DNA of 64,000 bases, taken from assembly GCA_963921425.1 (NCBI GenBank), contig OY992839.1, forward strand, positions 15,231,409 through 15,295,408, read 5' to 3'. Of the stretch, positions 24,430 to 37,819 are shown piece after piece; within the stretch, counting starts at the first letter, position 1; every line of letters starts with the position of its first letter. The notes beneath the pieces were generated by a model. The model searched no databases. It worked only from the letters and a program-made list of their open reading frames with translations, and was not told the DNA's origin. A program made the position numbers and the translations under genes. This stretch comes from Dryas octopetala. Taxonomy: Eukaryota; Streptophyta; Magnoliopsida; Rosales; Rosaceae.

Positions 24430-25337
24430 GAGCAAGCCTAAGGCCTCCTAAAGATCTCCTCTCACTCTCTCTCTCTCTCTCTCTCTTACCAAAACTACAG
24501 CCTCTTAATAATATTCCAACAAGAAAGTTAAGAGGAATAATCTCATTTTACAGTGAAAATTTTCTCGGCATAATCAGAAACATTTCAAGAAATCAGCTTT
24601 TAGAGAATCAGAGAAGTACCAGGTATTTCGATTCAGTTTTTCTTTTTCTTTTTTTTGTGAAAAATTTGAATTGTTTTTTTAGCAAGTCTGGGTTGTTATT
24701 AGTTTGTTTTTCTCATTTCTGTGATGTGTTTTTGCGTTTTTTGGAGATAAGATGTGATTTTTAAAAGGACCCATTTTCTTTATTTTGAATTATTTATCAT
24801 ATATGTATGAGCTTCATGAAAGAAAAAAGTTCAGTAGAATTTGTAGGTGCTAGCTTGCTCACATGGGTTTTTTTTTTTTAATTTTAATTTTATGTTCATG
24901 TGAATGAATGGCAGTAAATCTTTAATAATTTATGTTTCTAATTCTATGCTCCTTCTTTTTCCTACAGATTTCTGATTTTGTATTCTACCCTGCTTTCACA
25001 GCAATCCGATTGCAGTCACAATTTTGTATGGTAAATATCAAGATTTCGAAGTTGGAAGTTTTCTCAGAGGCAGAGACTTCAAGTTGCGACTAACAGAGGA
25101 TTGTTGATTGTCCCTCTTTCTTTATTTTCTGGGTAGCAACAATTTTTTTGTTTTATGGTGGGAGATTGTTGCAGTAATTTTTTGTTGGGATGTTCGACCA
25201 CAAAATTTTGATTCTTGATTGGTAGCGGGTTGAAGAGAAAGCGTGTGGAATTTCTTGTGTGTTATTTTTATTGTGGTTGCAAAGTTGCCTATTCGTGCTG
25301 GATTGAAGGTTACGTGGGACTGGGAGATAAAGTTTCT
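24430..25337 (+). promoter_or_regulatory. GIGANTEA 5' leader with an intron and three uORFs
   Basis: A CT-rich leader starts near 24430-24470. A donor AGTACCAG|GTATTTCG at 24622 and acceptor TTTTCCTACAG|ATTTC at 24967 mark a likely 345-bp leader intron. The second leader exon (24968 on) has three upstream ATGs before the main one: uORF1 25028-25093 (21 codons plus stop), uORF2 25155-25211 (18 codons) and uORF3 25190-25225 (11 codons, overlapping uORF2 in another frame). All end before the main ATG at 25338. They could lower translation of the main frame; that is inference, and an undetected second leader intron might remove some of them. Confidence 0.6.
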
Positions 25338-28300
25338 ATGGCTGGTACATCTGAAAGATGGATCGATCGTCTGCAATTCTCCTCATTGTTTGCGCCTCCT
25401 CCGCAAGACACCCTAGGGCGAAAGGTGAATGCGATTTTCATTTCCTAGTGTTGTGCTTGTGAATATGCATAGGAATTGTTAGCTTGGCATATATTTGTGA
25501 TCCCTTCCCTAACTGCTTAAGCTTTTGGAATGTTGTTATCAATATTTCTTACTACCAAAATATTGCTATCTACAGACTAATGGATAGAGAGTAAAAACAG
25601 TGAGAATAAGATAGCACAAATAAATAGAATAGTGTGATTATTAAATAAGAATAACGTCCTTATATTATGGTTTTTTGACATACTTTTAAGTATTTTCTAT
25701 TTAAATTAACTTTGGTGTTTGGCAAAAAGTTTTTCTGCATTTTCAAGGTGTACCTTTTCTGCTGGTTGTTAGTGATCAGAAACTTGCTCTCTGTGATTGA
25801 AATAATCATTTTCTTTCTACATCCAGCTTGATTTATTTTTGGTTGCTATATTCTGCCTCTTATCAATTTTCTACAAGAATGGAAAACATGCTTACTTTTT
25901 CTCTTTTCCCCTACCTTGTAGGCTCAAGTTACTGCCTATGTGGAGTACTTTGGTCAGTTTACATCGGAACAGTTTCCTGAGGATATTTCTGAGGTATGCT
26001 TGCTCTTTTTGTTTTTGTGGTGAGCTTTGTCTTATCCTGTATAATTGTGAAGATTTTCAAATTCGTCTTGCTTGTGTAGTTCAAGTGTCTATAACAGATG
26101 TTTGTACTAATATATTGTCTTCTGACAGCTAATTCGTAACCGATATCCATCGGAGGTGAAGCGACTCTTTGACGATGTTTTAGGTGTTTATGCTTTACCC
26201 CTGTTAACTTTTTCAATGTTTGATTAGACCTGGTAGTTTTCATATTGTTGTATAATGACTACTTTATCTACTCTGATTTATTCCAGCTATGTTTGTCCTT
26301 CATCATCCGGAGCATGGGCATGCTGTTGTCCTTCCAATTATTTCATTGATCATTGATGGTTTGCTGACATATGAAAGGACTAGTCCGCCGTTTGCTTCTT
26401 TCATATCCTTAGTCTGCCCAAGCAGTGAGGTGATAGCAGATTACTCTGGCCATCTAAATTCTGTTCTTTTTATTTTTTAGTCTTATACTGAAAATGTTTC
26501 TTTGTTGATGAACTGTATCTTATGCATCACTTCATTTCTCCATAGGTTTATGCCTTACCTTTTTCTTATAAATTTTTATTTTGTTTTAAATGTAAACTTC
26601 TTTGTATGCTGTAGAAACATCAGAAGTATTTTTATTCATTTACTTATTTATATCTTTCTTTCTTTTTTCACAGAATGAGTACTCTGAGCAGTGGGCTCTG
26701 GCATGTGGGGAGATTTTACGAGTTTTAACTCATTACAATCGCCCGATATACAAGGTGGAACAACAAAATAGTGAAACAGAAAGAAGCAGTAGTGGCAGCC
26801 ATGCTACAACAAGTGACTCTGTTGATGGTGAATCCAGTCATGGTCCTTTGATACAACAAGAGAGGAAACCTATTAGGCCTTTGTCTCCCTGGATTACTGA
26901 TATTTTGCTTGCTGCACCTCTGGGTATCAGGAGTGATTACTTCCGCTGGTGAGTGCACATTTTGATTGAGGTTGTGTTATTTATGCTGAAAATCATAAAT
27001 ATTATGGTATTGCTTCAAATCATGTGCATATGGCCAAAGCGGCACCCAATCCAATCACAAGTAAAAAGAGTAACAACAGAGGTTTGCTCTTATTTGTAGC
27101 CTACTCCATCAAAAAATCTTATTTTATTGTAATTCAAATGATTTTATTGACCAATGGAGTGGGAAACACATAATTTTTTTTGTAATTCTTTTCAGTAATT
27201 TGGCAAGGAAAATGTTTTAAGTGTATCAGGTTTGTTGGTTGTTTTTTGCATCCAAGCGGCCTGCATTTTTGGTACCAGGTGCAAAAGCATTTTCATGTTA
27301 CTGATTGTTCACAATTTCAAGCAGAATGTTTTAAGCCTATCAATTGGTAGTAAAAGCCGTCACACAATTGATGTAGCAGAGCATTGATCTTTTTGTTTTT
27401 TTTGGTTCCTTTATGCATTCTCATGTAATAATAAAAACCATTGTATGCTTTAACAGGTGCAGTGGGGTTATGGGAAAATATGCTGCCGGAGAACTCAAGC
27501 CCCCATCAACTGGTAGTTAAATCCTTGTTCACAGAGTATAGAATGTAATCTTGCATGCTGGAAATGTTTAGTTGATTACATATCGTGCCATACATAAGAT
27601 GAGATTTCTTCTGAAAACATTAACATTCATGTGATTGTTAATATAAGTCTCTGCTACATGACTCGAAAAACATATTCAACTACCCAAAAGTTATTACAAT
27701 GTAATGATGTAATGGAAATTGTTGGTTCAATTGTACACAGGATGTGAAACCGTACCAGCTTGATATATTTTGATAAAATGCCTAAAGTAAATTATGTTGT
27801 TCTGTTTCTTTGTGGTTTTTCTCACTTCTCTGCTTTGCTTTCTTTGTCTTCGTCCCCCTATTCCTCCTCCCCCCTCTACCACTAAGACCAGCAACTTAAC
27901 TCATCGATTAATATAGATGATGGAACACGGTGAGCAAACCTATTTTTTGCAGTTCAAATAGCAGGACAAAAAGGGCATGTAAATGTCCTAAGACATCCTA
28001 AATAACATAAGAAATATCACAAGAAATACAAAACCGTATTCAATGCATGCTTAATGAAATTAAGAAATTTTTGCACATTAGCATTGAGTTTTTAAGATCA
28101 TATATGTGCCAGTGCTGTGCACTGTTTTCATCCCATGTGTTGTACTATTTATATTTTGGATGCATTACTTTATGAAATTAGATGTTCAATTGATGCATTA
28201 TATATTGGTTTAGAAAATTCATATGTAATTTCCATGTTTGAAATCAATTTCCGTCATTTCCAGTTTCCCCTATACCAACATTTTCATCCCAGTATGATAA

Positions 28301-30339
28301 GTTACAAGTTGAAGGTTAATGTTACAGCCTTTGAATAGGATTCCTCATGAATGGAACTATTTAGGAATTGAGCTAAATTGTTTGTTAGAGAAAGGCTTGT
28401 CTTTATTCTCTTTACCACAAGATTGAGAAGACATTCACCTCCCTAAAGACAAAACCACTATGAATGACTTTTTTTTTTTTTTTCCTTCCCCCTCTTAGCT
28501 TCTTCACGTGGATCTGGAAAACATCCTCAGCTCATGCCATCGACTCCAAGGTGGGCTGTTGCTAATGGTGCTGGAGTTATATTAAGTGTTTGTGATGAGG
28601 AAGTTGCTCGCTATGAGACTGCTACTTTGACAGCAGTTGCCGTCCCTGCACTTCTACTTCCTCCTCCAACAACCGCTTTGGATGAGCATCTAGTGGCTGG
28701 GCTTCCGGCTCTTGAGCCATATGCACGTTTATTTCATAGGTAAGTCTTGAAACTTCCATCTCTCTAGCCACCAAGAAAAGAAAAGAATCTGAACCTTTCA
28801 GTGTACCTGACTGAGTTTTGCTAATTATTCCCTGCAATAGGTATTATGCTATTGCTACCCCAAGTGCCACACAAAGACTTCTTCATGGACTTCTAGAAGC
28901 ACCACCATCATGGGCTCCTGATGCACTTGATGCAGCTGTACAGCTTGTGGAACTCCTTCGTGCTGCTGAAGAATATGCATCTGGCATAAGGGTAAGCTGG
29001 ACAGTAATGATTGCAGATATTTAAATATGATCTGAATATCTGATGCTATGCTGGTGATCAAAATCAAACTTGATACTTGATAGAAGCTATGCTGTTTACA
29101 TTTTTTGGCATCTCATATATGGCCCGCTTTACAATAAATTAGTAAATGTGTGACTGTCAGATCTGCAAGAATATCTCTTAAAAGTGACTTTCTCCTCCCA
29201 GTGATCTGGAGAGTATATACCAAAATTGTTTCTCTTTTGTTTTTTTTTTACCCAAGAAGAAAATCTTTTAATGGTCTCTTCTAGAGTACATTCCATCAAA
29301 CTATCTCCCTTCCAGTTTACACATAACATAGTCTTATGTTTCTTACAACAACATTCTGAACAATGATGATTATATAGCCAGCCCAATTACTTCTTCATAG
29401 ATTTATTGAAACTTCTAAAACAACTGATTTGCCATTTTTATATATCATTAAATACCTTTTTTAAGCTTCTTGATATGATAATTAACCCAGAATTTCTCCC
29501 TTACTTTCTGGATAGTCATGATGTGAAATGTTATCCTTCCTGTTAACTAGCAGATGCTGAAGAGAAGGATATAGCTAGTTCCTGTGGTCCGGTAACTGTA
29601 TTTCTGTAATAGTATTAAATTTTTTCCATGGTAGAAGTTTGTTGCTCCAAAGACTGCTTGTCAGCTACCATCTTCACAATGACTGGTACTTCTGAGGATA
29701 CATTGACTGTTGAAAACCTAATCAAGTAGGAGCATATTTATTTTGATGGGTGATGTATGCACAATGACAGAGGATTTGATAGAAAACCTTTTATTACGTT
29801 GTCTGATAGCTTGGGAGTTCTATTATTTCTATAACTGCACCTTTTCTTTTAAAGGTGCATAACATGGAAAATTGCACCTTTGCAGATTTTTAATAAAGTG
29901 ACATGGAGGGACAGCTTATTTGTTACTTCGATGATCTTCTCTCTCTCTTCTCCCCTCCCCCCCCCCCCCCCCCCAAATGCTAATTTGTAGTAGCTCTGGA
30001 AACCGATAAATATAGCATTTTTGGTTAATTGCATTTTTTCTTTTGTTAATGTAGCTTCCCAGGAACTGGATGCATTTGCATTTTTTGCATGCAATTGGGA
30101 CTGCAATGTCCATGAGAGCAGGTATAGCATCTGATGCTGCAGCAGCTTTGCTTTTCCGAATTCTTTCACAGCCTGCATTGCTTTTTCCTCCACTAAGACA
30201 AGTTGATGGAGTTGAAGTTCTGCATGAGCCTTTGGGTGGTTACATATCAAGCTACAGGAAGCAGGTAACCAACTTTTAATTTTAAGGTTTTTATGCTTCC
30301 TGCTGCTAAAATGCACTTTGATCTAGTTCCTTTTTTCTT

Positions 30340-30375
<36 letters not shown>

Positions 30376-33300
30376 CTGAACTTTTGGCTCTCAAAAGAAT
30401 AAGTATTAATTGAACTAACTATTATCTAGAAAATCACCATTAACCAGATAGAAGTTCCTGCGGCCGAAGCAACAGTTGAAGCTACTGCTCAAGGGATTGC
30501 TTCTTTGCTCTGTGCCCATGGACCTGAGGTTGAATGGAGAATTTGTACCATTTGGGAAGCTGCCTATGGCCTCATTCCTTTAAGTTCTTCTGCAGTTGAT
30601 CTTCCTGAGATCATTGTTGCCACTCCATTACAACCTCCGTTTTTATCATGGAATCTGTATATACCTCTCCTTAAGGTCTTGGAATATCTTCCTCGTGGAA
30701 GTCCATCTGAAGCATGCCTTATGAAGATATTTGTTGCCACTGTTGAAGCAATTCTTCAGAGAACTTTTCCACCTGAGTCCTCTAGAGAGCAAAACAGGAA
30801 AACAAGGTACCTTTTTGGCATAGGATCTGTCTCAAAAAACCTGGCTGAGGCAGAGCTTCGTACAATGGTTCATTCACTATTCTTAGAATCACGTGCCTCG
30901 GTAGAGCTTGCGTCACGTCTTCTGTTTGTTGTGTTAACTGTATGTGTTAGTCATGAAGCTCAGTCCAACGGGAGCAAGAAAGCAAGAGTTGAAGAAATCT
31001 ACCCACCTGAAGAAAGCATTGAGGATTCACAAGAAATGTCTGGAAAGAAGAGAGATAGAACAACTAAAAAGACAAAGAAACAAGGACCCGTGGCAGCATT
31101 TGATTCATATGTTCTGGCTGCTGTTTGTGCTCTTGCCTGTGAGCTTCAGTTGTTCCCTTTGATTTCAAAGGGAAGCAATCATTCACACTCCAAAGATGCA
31201 AAAAATGTGGCAAAGCCTGCCAAAATAAATGGATCTACCAAGTCTTATAAAAAAATAAATAGATCTACTAATGAGTTTCAAAGTAGTGTTGACTCAGCAA
31301 TTTGTTACACTCGCAGAATATTAGCAATTTTGGAGGCACTTTTCTTGCTGAAGCCATCTTCTATTGGCACCTCCTGGAGTTACAGTTCAAATGAGATAGT
31401 TGCAGCAGCCATGGTTGCTGCTCATGTTTCTGAATTATTTAGATGGTCAAAGGCTTGCATGCATGCACTCTCTGTCCTGATGCGCTGTAAGTGGGATAAT
31501 GAAATTAGCTCCAGAGCGTCGTCACTATACAACCTCATTGATATTCACAGCAAGGTTGTTGCATCCATTGTTAACAAGGCTGAACCATTGGAAGCACACT
31601 TAATGCAAGTACCAATTTGGAGAGATTCCTTTGTGGGTTTTGAAGGCAGAAGACTAAGTCAATGTGAAAAAAGTAGATGCTTTAATTTTGGGCAATCATC
31701 TACCTCGCAATGTGAGGAATCAGCACATTCAGAAACTAAACTTAAATCTGAGAGTGCATCACATTCAAATGAGGGCTCTGGAAATACAGTTGGTAAAGGT
31801 GTTGCAAGTTTCCCAGTAGATGCTTCGGATTTGGCAAACTTCCTTACTATGGACAGGCATATAGGATTTAATTGCAGTGGACAGGTTCCTCTAAGATCAG
31901 TGCTGACAGAGAAACAAGAGCTATGTTTCTCAGTTGTCTCACTGTTGTGGCACAAGTTAATTGCAGCTCCTGAAACCCAACCTACTGCAGAGAGCACTTC
32001 TGCTCAACAAGGATGGCGGCAGGTAATCTTATATTTCTTGTGTCTCTTTGCATCCCTGTTGTTGTCTCTTCATCCATGTTAGATGCTTTTAATCATAACT
32101 AAATTACATGTGCAATATTGAATGGATGTATTAAGCTCCAATTTATTAAACTTGAATTTTCTTATTAATTTCTGACTTGATTTAGTTTGAGACTTGCGAG
32201 TATTAGGAGGGAGGTTTTGGAGTTGGAGATGAGATATGATGAGGTTTTTTGGGAGTCTTTGATTGTCACCATCTCTTTTCTTTTGACTGTGCTGACCAAA
32301 AGCTTTCTAGTTATTTCTTTAGTCTTCCAAATTCTGTCTCTGTTTCAGTGTCTGCATCTGCAGATTGTGATCTTTTGCTACATTTACTTCCTCTTCCATT
32401 TATTTTGAGGTTGAGATAAGATCTAGAAGGAGAAATCAAAGGAGAAAGGGGAAGATAGGGTAATCTTAGGTCTTAATTCTCAATCAATGTCAAAACTCCG
32501 AAACCCAATTACAAATGGTCCTATTTATATAAGTGACTCCAAAATAATAAAATACTACAGTGACATAATATAATTAAATCCCTAAAATAAAATAAGTAAA
32601 AACTGAATAAAGTAAACCTAATTCCTACCCTTGTTACATCTCCAGTAATAAGTGAAAACTTTCATCTTGTGTCCATTGTTAATATAGGGATATTAAAATG
32701 CTCCTATCGCAAAACCACTGCGATTAGCCTAGGACATCAAAGGTGCGATCTTATTAGAGCAGCTCATAAACTTATATCTGCAGAGTGCTATGTATGGAGC
32801 ACTAATACTAATCTAATGCCTCCTAGATATCACTTTGTATGCAGGAAAAATCTAAGGTAGAGTTATCTTGTCTCATTTAACCTATTGGGTTTTTGTCTTA
32901 TGTCCTAAATTAGGCATTACTCCAAGGAGCAGATATTTTTATCTAGAGCTCGCCAAAGTTAGTAATATTTATCTTAAGGAGTTACATCAAATTGCCCCAA
33001 CTCAGGGGTCATGTTTGTTCTCTGCCTAACAATCGATCAATTCCTCTGGAACTTTTTAAGTTGCGCTAAAGAGTGCTCTTTGTTAGCTTTGACCTTAAAG
33101 AATAGATGGAAAAGTGTATGTAATTGTCACGGAGGATGCTGTGTCATGCCAAAAATTTTTCTATTAACTATGATCCATTAAATTAGTTGCAGTGCTAGAT
33201 AATTTTTAGAATATATTGCTGGCCTACATCGTAACATTTTGAGCTTTTAAGAACAGTACCAACCAACAAAATTGATCATAAATTCATAACACAAATAATA

Positions 33301-36047
33301 AGCGATGTGCATTCATAAATGTTAACATCAACCAAAAAGATATATCAGAAACTCATTCCACAAATATTAAGCAGCATGTATTTCTATTAACATTAACAAT
33401 TGCTGGACTTTTGTTCATTTTACTTGTACTTTTCTCCAATCTTAACCATAGAGTTTGTGTTTCTTATCAGAAAAAAGAAAAAGAAAAAAAGAAAGTGAAA
33501 TGATATGCTGCTCTAAAACAGTAAATAATCAGATACATTTGTACTGCATTTCCTTTGAATTATAGTTTTCCATTGTCCCATTTAAATTGTATAATGCTTG
33601 ACATTGTAATTTTTAACCATCTTATTTTGTTATGTCTAGGTCGTTGATGCATTATGCAATGTTGTATCAGCATCACCAACAAAAGCAGCCACAGCAGTCG
33701 TTCTTCAGGTCTAAATTTTGTTCCACTTGTACTTTGCCACATATACAAGATAACTTTTGGCTTATCTTATTGGCTACTGATTTGAACACCACATGATTTT
33801 GCTAAGGTGACACCATTTCCTGTGTTATCCTAAAATTCAAAACTAGCTCTTCTAATACACACTAGCAACTACAAAAACATGGTTTAGATTATGTATTTTT
33901 CTACTAATCAAAACCATGTGTTGCACTATTGCGCATGAGGCAGAAGTTTTTGGGGCAGGAAAGAAAGCCAAGTGCTGGGGTATGAGTTAGATTTTGGACA
34001 TCGCTTTGGGCCTCAGTTTCATCAGAATTTACGGAAAGATCATTCTCAGTAATTTTTTTCAATTGGAAGGCTGCAATGCTATAACCACTTAGCTTGATTT
34101 TGTTTTTAGTTGGCTTTGTTGGTTAGGCTTGTGTGAAATTATGTCAGTTGGTTATGTATGAGTTGCTCTTGGTGGATCCATTGTCCTTTTTCACTTTTTT
34201 CCTGTACATATTTGCTGAGATTAAATAAAATATTGTTTCCCGGGCCCAAAAAAAAAAATAGTTTCGTATAAAAAAAAGATTAATGATATTTTTATCACAT
34301 GATTTTGGAAGAGATGTTGCCTGGCTGGTGTCCAAATCAGTGGCTTTCTGATTTATTTTTTATTTAAGTTAGTTCATTTGTTAGTCACTTTCCTGACCTT
34401 GTACTCTTGTCAGGCGGAAAGGGAATTGCAGCCTTGGATTGCCAAAGATGATGATCAGGGTCAGAAGATGTGGAAAATCAACCAGCGGATTGTAAAATTG
34501 ATTGTGGAGTTAATGAGAATTCAGGATAGCCCAGAATCATTGGTAATTTTGTCAAGTGCCTCAGATCTACTTCTGCGTGCCACCGATGGGATGCTTGTTG
34601 ATGGAGAAGCTTGCACGTTACCCCAACTGGAGGTAACACGTGATTACATTAAACAAACTGTGTGTAGCTCTGACTTATGTTCACTACACTGAGACATGAA
34701 TATTAGCCTCTACTTTCATTTTTTTTTTGTCAACTTAAGGAACACCATCCAGATCCAATCGGAAGGTGGATTTTACCACCAGGCAGTTCCGTCTGGGTTT
34801 TCTAATACTTTAATATCAAAACATAAAGCTTACTAAACTATCGTCCCTGTTGCATTGAATTGTATATTCGTGTATAAGTAATTACACATCCGGTTGCAAA
34901 TGTCTCAAGACATTACAAGAAGAAAAAAGGCTTGGTACCCTAAACTTGGCGAAGTTATGTCCCCAGAAATTGGGTTTGGCCAAGTGATTTTCTTTCACCA
35001 TTTAATCCCATCTAATCCCTTTTTCTTCTTTGATAATCACGTCTTTTCTCATTCCTATCCATCTCAATTTTAAGCAGCCCTCAACTCTTTAAGCTTCATG
35101 AACTAGAATCAAATCACTTTTTCGTACTGTGCAACATAGCACAGGACTGGATCATCTTTTGCAACTCTTTCACATTTTATCCTCACTTGGTGCCAAGTTT
35201 GCTTTCACATTTTTTTTATTACCAGTATGGTCATTGCTTATAGTCTTCATAATGTTACTCATCCATTTGAGATCTTCGATTCTTCGTTTGCACATATATG
35301 TCCAATGCTCTTTACTTATTTTTTTGTCTGACATTTCTCATATAACATAAAGTGAATACTTTTCAATTTTTAATTTGTCAACCTTCAATGTATTAATACA
35401 TCAATCTGTATGTAAATGGGCAGCTACTGGAAGCAACAGCTAGAGCAGTTCAGCGTGTGCTGGAGTGGGGTGAATCTGGGCTGGCAGTCGCAGATGGCCT
35501 TTCAAACCTCTTAAAGGTAAATAGACACCCCTACTTGGTACTGTCAATAACTATGATCCTAGTCTGAGTGAAAATTATGCTATGAACTCGGGCATTGGAA
35601 TTTTCCAGTGCCAGATGACATGGCAACCTCACATTTGAGAACAAATAAAGGCAAAGTGGTGAAAAAAGCTTAAAATAGTGCTTTATTTCATTTTAATGTA
35701 TATGCAAAACCATTAGTGATGTGAACTATTTGCTCCACTGCATGCAGTGTCGTCTACCAGCTACCACTCGTTACCTTTCTCATCCTAGTGCACATGTCCG
35801 CGCTTTGAGCATATCAGTTCTTCGTGATATTTTGCAAACCAATTCAATTCAACCTAACCCTAATCCAGTGGAAATAAATGGTATCCATGGCCGTTCCAAT
35901 AAGTATTTTAGCATAGATGTGATTGACTGGAAAGCTGATATTGAAAGGTGCTTGACATGGGAAGCTCATAGCCGGCTTGCGACTGGGATGCCTATTGAAT
36001 TTCTTGATACTGCCTCCAAGGAATTGGGATGTACTATATCCATATGA
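25338..36047 (+). CDS. GI: GIGANTEA, clock and flowering regulator, 14 coding exons, 1181 aa
   Basis: Coding exons are 25338-25424, 25922-25993, 26129-26183, 26287-26429, 26674-26948, 27457-27512, 28499-28739, 28841-28991, 30055-30264, 30448-32022, 33640-33708, 34414-34632, 35424-35516 and 35748-36047. All borders are GT-AG, and the sum is 3546 nt with no internal stop. The protein starts MAGTSERWIDRLQFSSL and ends KELGCTISI. Blocks such as YVEYFGQFTSEQFP, AMFVLHHPEHGHAV, SPWITDILLAAPLGIRSDYF, VEWRICTIWEAAYGLIPL and GQKMWKINQRIVK match GIGANTEA across its length (Arabidopsis 1173 aa). GI is a nuclear and cytosolic co-chaperone-like scaffold. It stabilises the F-box protein ZEITLUPE, acts with FKF1 on CDF repressors to allow CONSTANS expression, and links to SOS2 and cold responses. 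It has no classic catalytic domain. Exon 10 is the large 1575-nt exon typical of the gene. It contains a 30-nt in-frame duplication (31222-31281). The gene appears intact. Confidence 0.97.
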
Positions 36048-37819
36048 TGTCAATTAGCTTCAGGTGTATAATTTTTCATGTGACACCTACACATAGATAC
36101 ATTCATCTTTATTGCCTTGGAAGATATGGGTTTGCAGGTAAGTAAAAATTCATTTTTTCTTCTGGATACAAGACGTCATATTGTCAAAAATTTTCTTTTC
36201 AGGCCAGACATAACACTCCTTAATGAAAGGATGATTTTTGTAAGTGAGACAGTGGAGATGCTGACAGAGCCCTGAGAAGGCCTTATTGTTGTGGTGTTTA
36301 ATTGTTATCCTCATCATGTTAGAGTTGTATCACGCAGGCTCAATTTCAACCTATATCAAATCGAGTTGAAATATGTCATAGTCTTCCTTTTGACTGTCTA
36401 CTCGGTTTTCCGTTTTATTTTTTGGTACAAAGGAGGCCATATGAGTAGTGGGAGCATTTAACACATTAGATCCCATGTTTCACAGTTCTCATTTTGCATA
36501 CCTAAAAATAAAATTAAAGATTAAAAAAAAAAAAAAACAAAATCCTATATTTGTCTCTTTTGGGTTGATTTCTTCGATATCAACATATCTCGATAAACGC
36601 AAGAAACCAGGATATCATCTGGCTTGTTTTTAGTTTCTTGTTCAAAAACCCCATGCCATTTTCAATTTGTATTATAAAACTTAAAATGAGAAAATCTATC
36701 TTTTATTGATCTGTTGATTCTGTTCTCAAATGAGTCCCCAAAATATAAAAGTAAGAAATTTTGTAGAATACTAAGAAAAGGGTGCCGCTATTGGGATTCA
36801 TTTTTTTTTTTATTAGTAGTCCCAATACATTTTTTGCACCCACTTTTATTTTAAAAAATTTTATAACTTATTAAAACACCAACATATTTTTTTAAAATTA
36901 TCCTTACTAAAATTCATTAACTAAAACTAACATCACACCCAACAAATCTGTTTACTATACCCAACAAACACACCCAACCCCAACATCATCACCACCACCT
37001 CCCAAACCCAACACCATCACCATCACCATCACCATCACCACCACCTCCCACCATCACCACCGGAAATCACCATCAATAGACCTTCCTTCGCACATACATT
37101 TTTCTAAACCAAATTTCAACAAGAATATACATTTTTAATTTGTCAACAAGTGCTTGGCCCTTGGCTGTAGGCACAGCCTAAAAGGTAGGAGAGATAAAAT
37201 CATGCAGGAATAGTACAAAACTACAAACATTCATTTCAATCTATCCTTTTAAAAACTACATAAAATTAACGCAAATTAGTTTGACCTCTTAGCCTCGATC
37301 ATTTACTAAGACTAGGGAAAATAATCTTTATGCTCAGTTGTGTTTACCAACGAGTATCCCAACAATATGCAAGCAAGCTAGATAAGAGCATGTTTGCTCA
37401 ATGATTAGTTACTCAAGGCAATCTGAACAAGAATGACAATTGTCTATTGATAATAAATTTCAAGGACAAACTCACTCTTTTGCTTAATTTTGTCCATGTC
37501 AGCCTACACCCTACGAGTATTTGTTAACATCATCTAATGCATGTTGTTCAATGTTGCGAATCCAATTCCGAACAGTGACAAGAGAGGGCAATCAATAAAC
37601 TGAAAAACAGCAGGAAAAGAATCAGTGTTCCAATCCAGAACCAAGAGAAGCAGAGAGGCCGATGATGATTAACAAAACATCAGTACAGTAAGGAAGATAA
37701 ATTTTCTATTGAAAGATGACTCATCGATAACATCATAGACCAGTGTGAGAGATGTTGGAGAGATGATCAAATGGAGATGTTGGGTATAGTGATAGTGATG
37801 GTGTTAGTGTCGAGGTAAT
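36048..37819. other. GIGANTEA 3' side and intergenic stretch
   Basis: The first few hundred bases are probably GI 3'UTR; no polyadenylation site was fixed. From about 36780 to 37080 there is AT-rich then C/A-rich sequence with an (ACC/ATC)n patch at 36980-37075. Its CACCCACTTTTATTTTAAAA resembles the left part of the 14.6 kb transposon-like region. No other gene is seen. Confidence 0.45.

Noticed and set aside
25215..25337. In-frame N-terminal extension of GIGANTEA
   Set aside because: The extended frame has no ATG (it begins at TTG), and the family start MA-SERWIDGLQF matches the ATG at 25338.
29961..29974. Poly-C and, at about 30342-30370, poly-T runs in GIGANTEA introns
   Set aside because: They are ordinary intronic homopolymers, and the exons on either side splice in frame.
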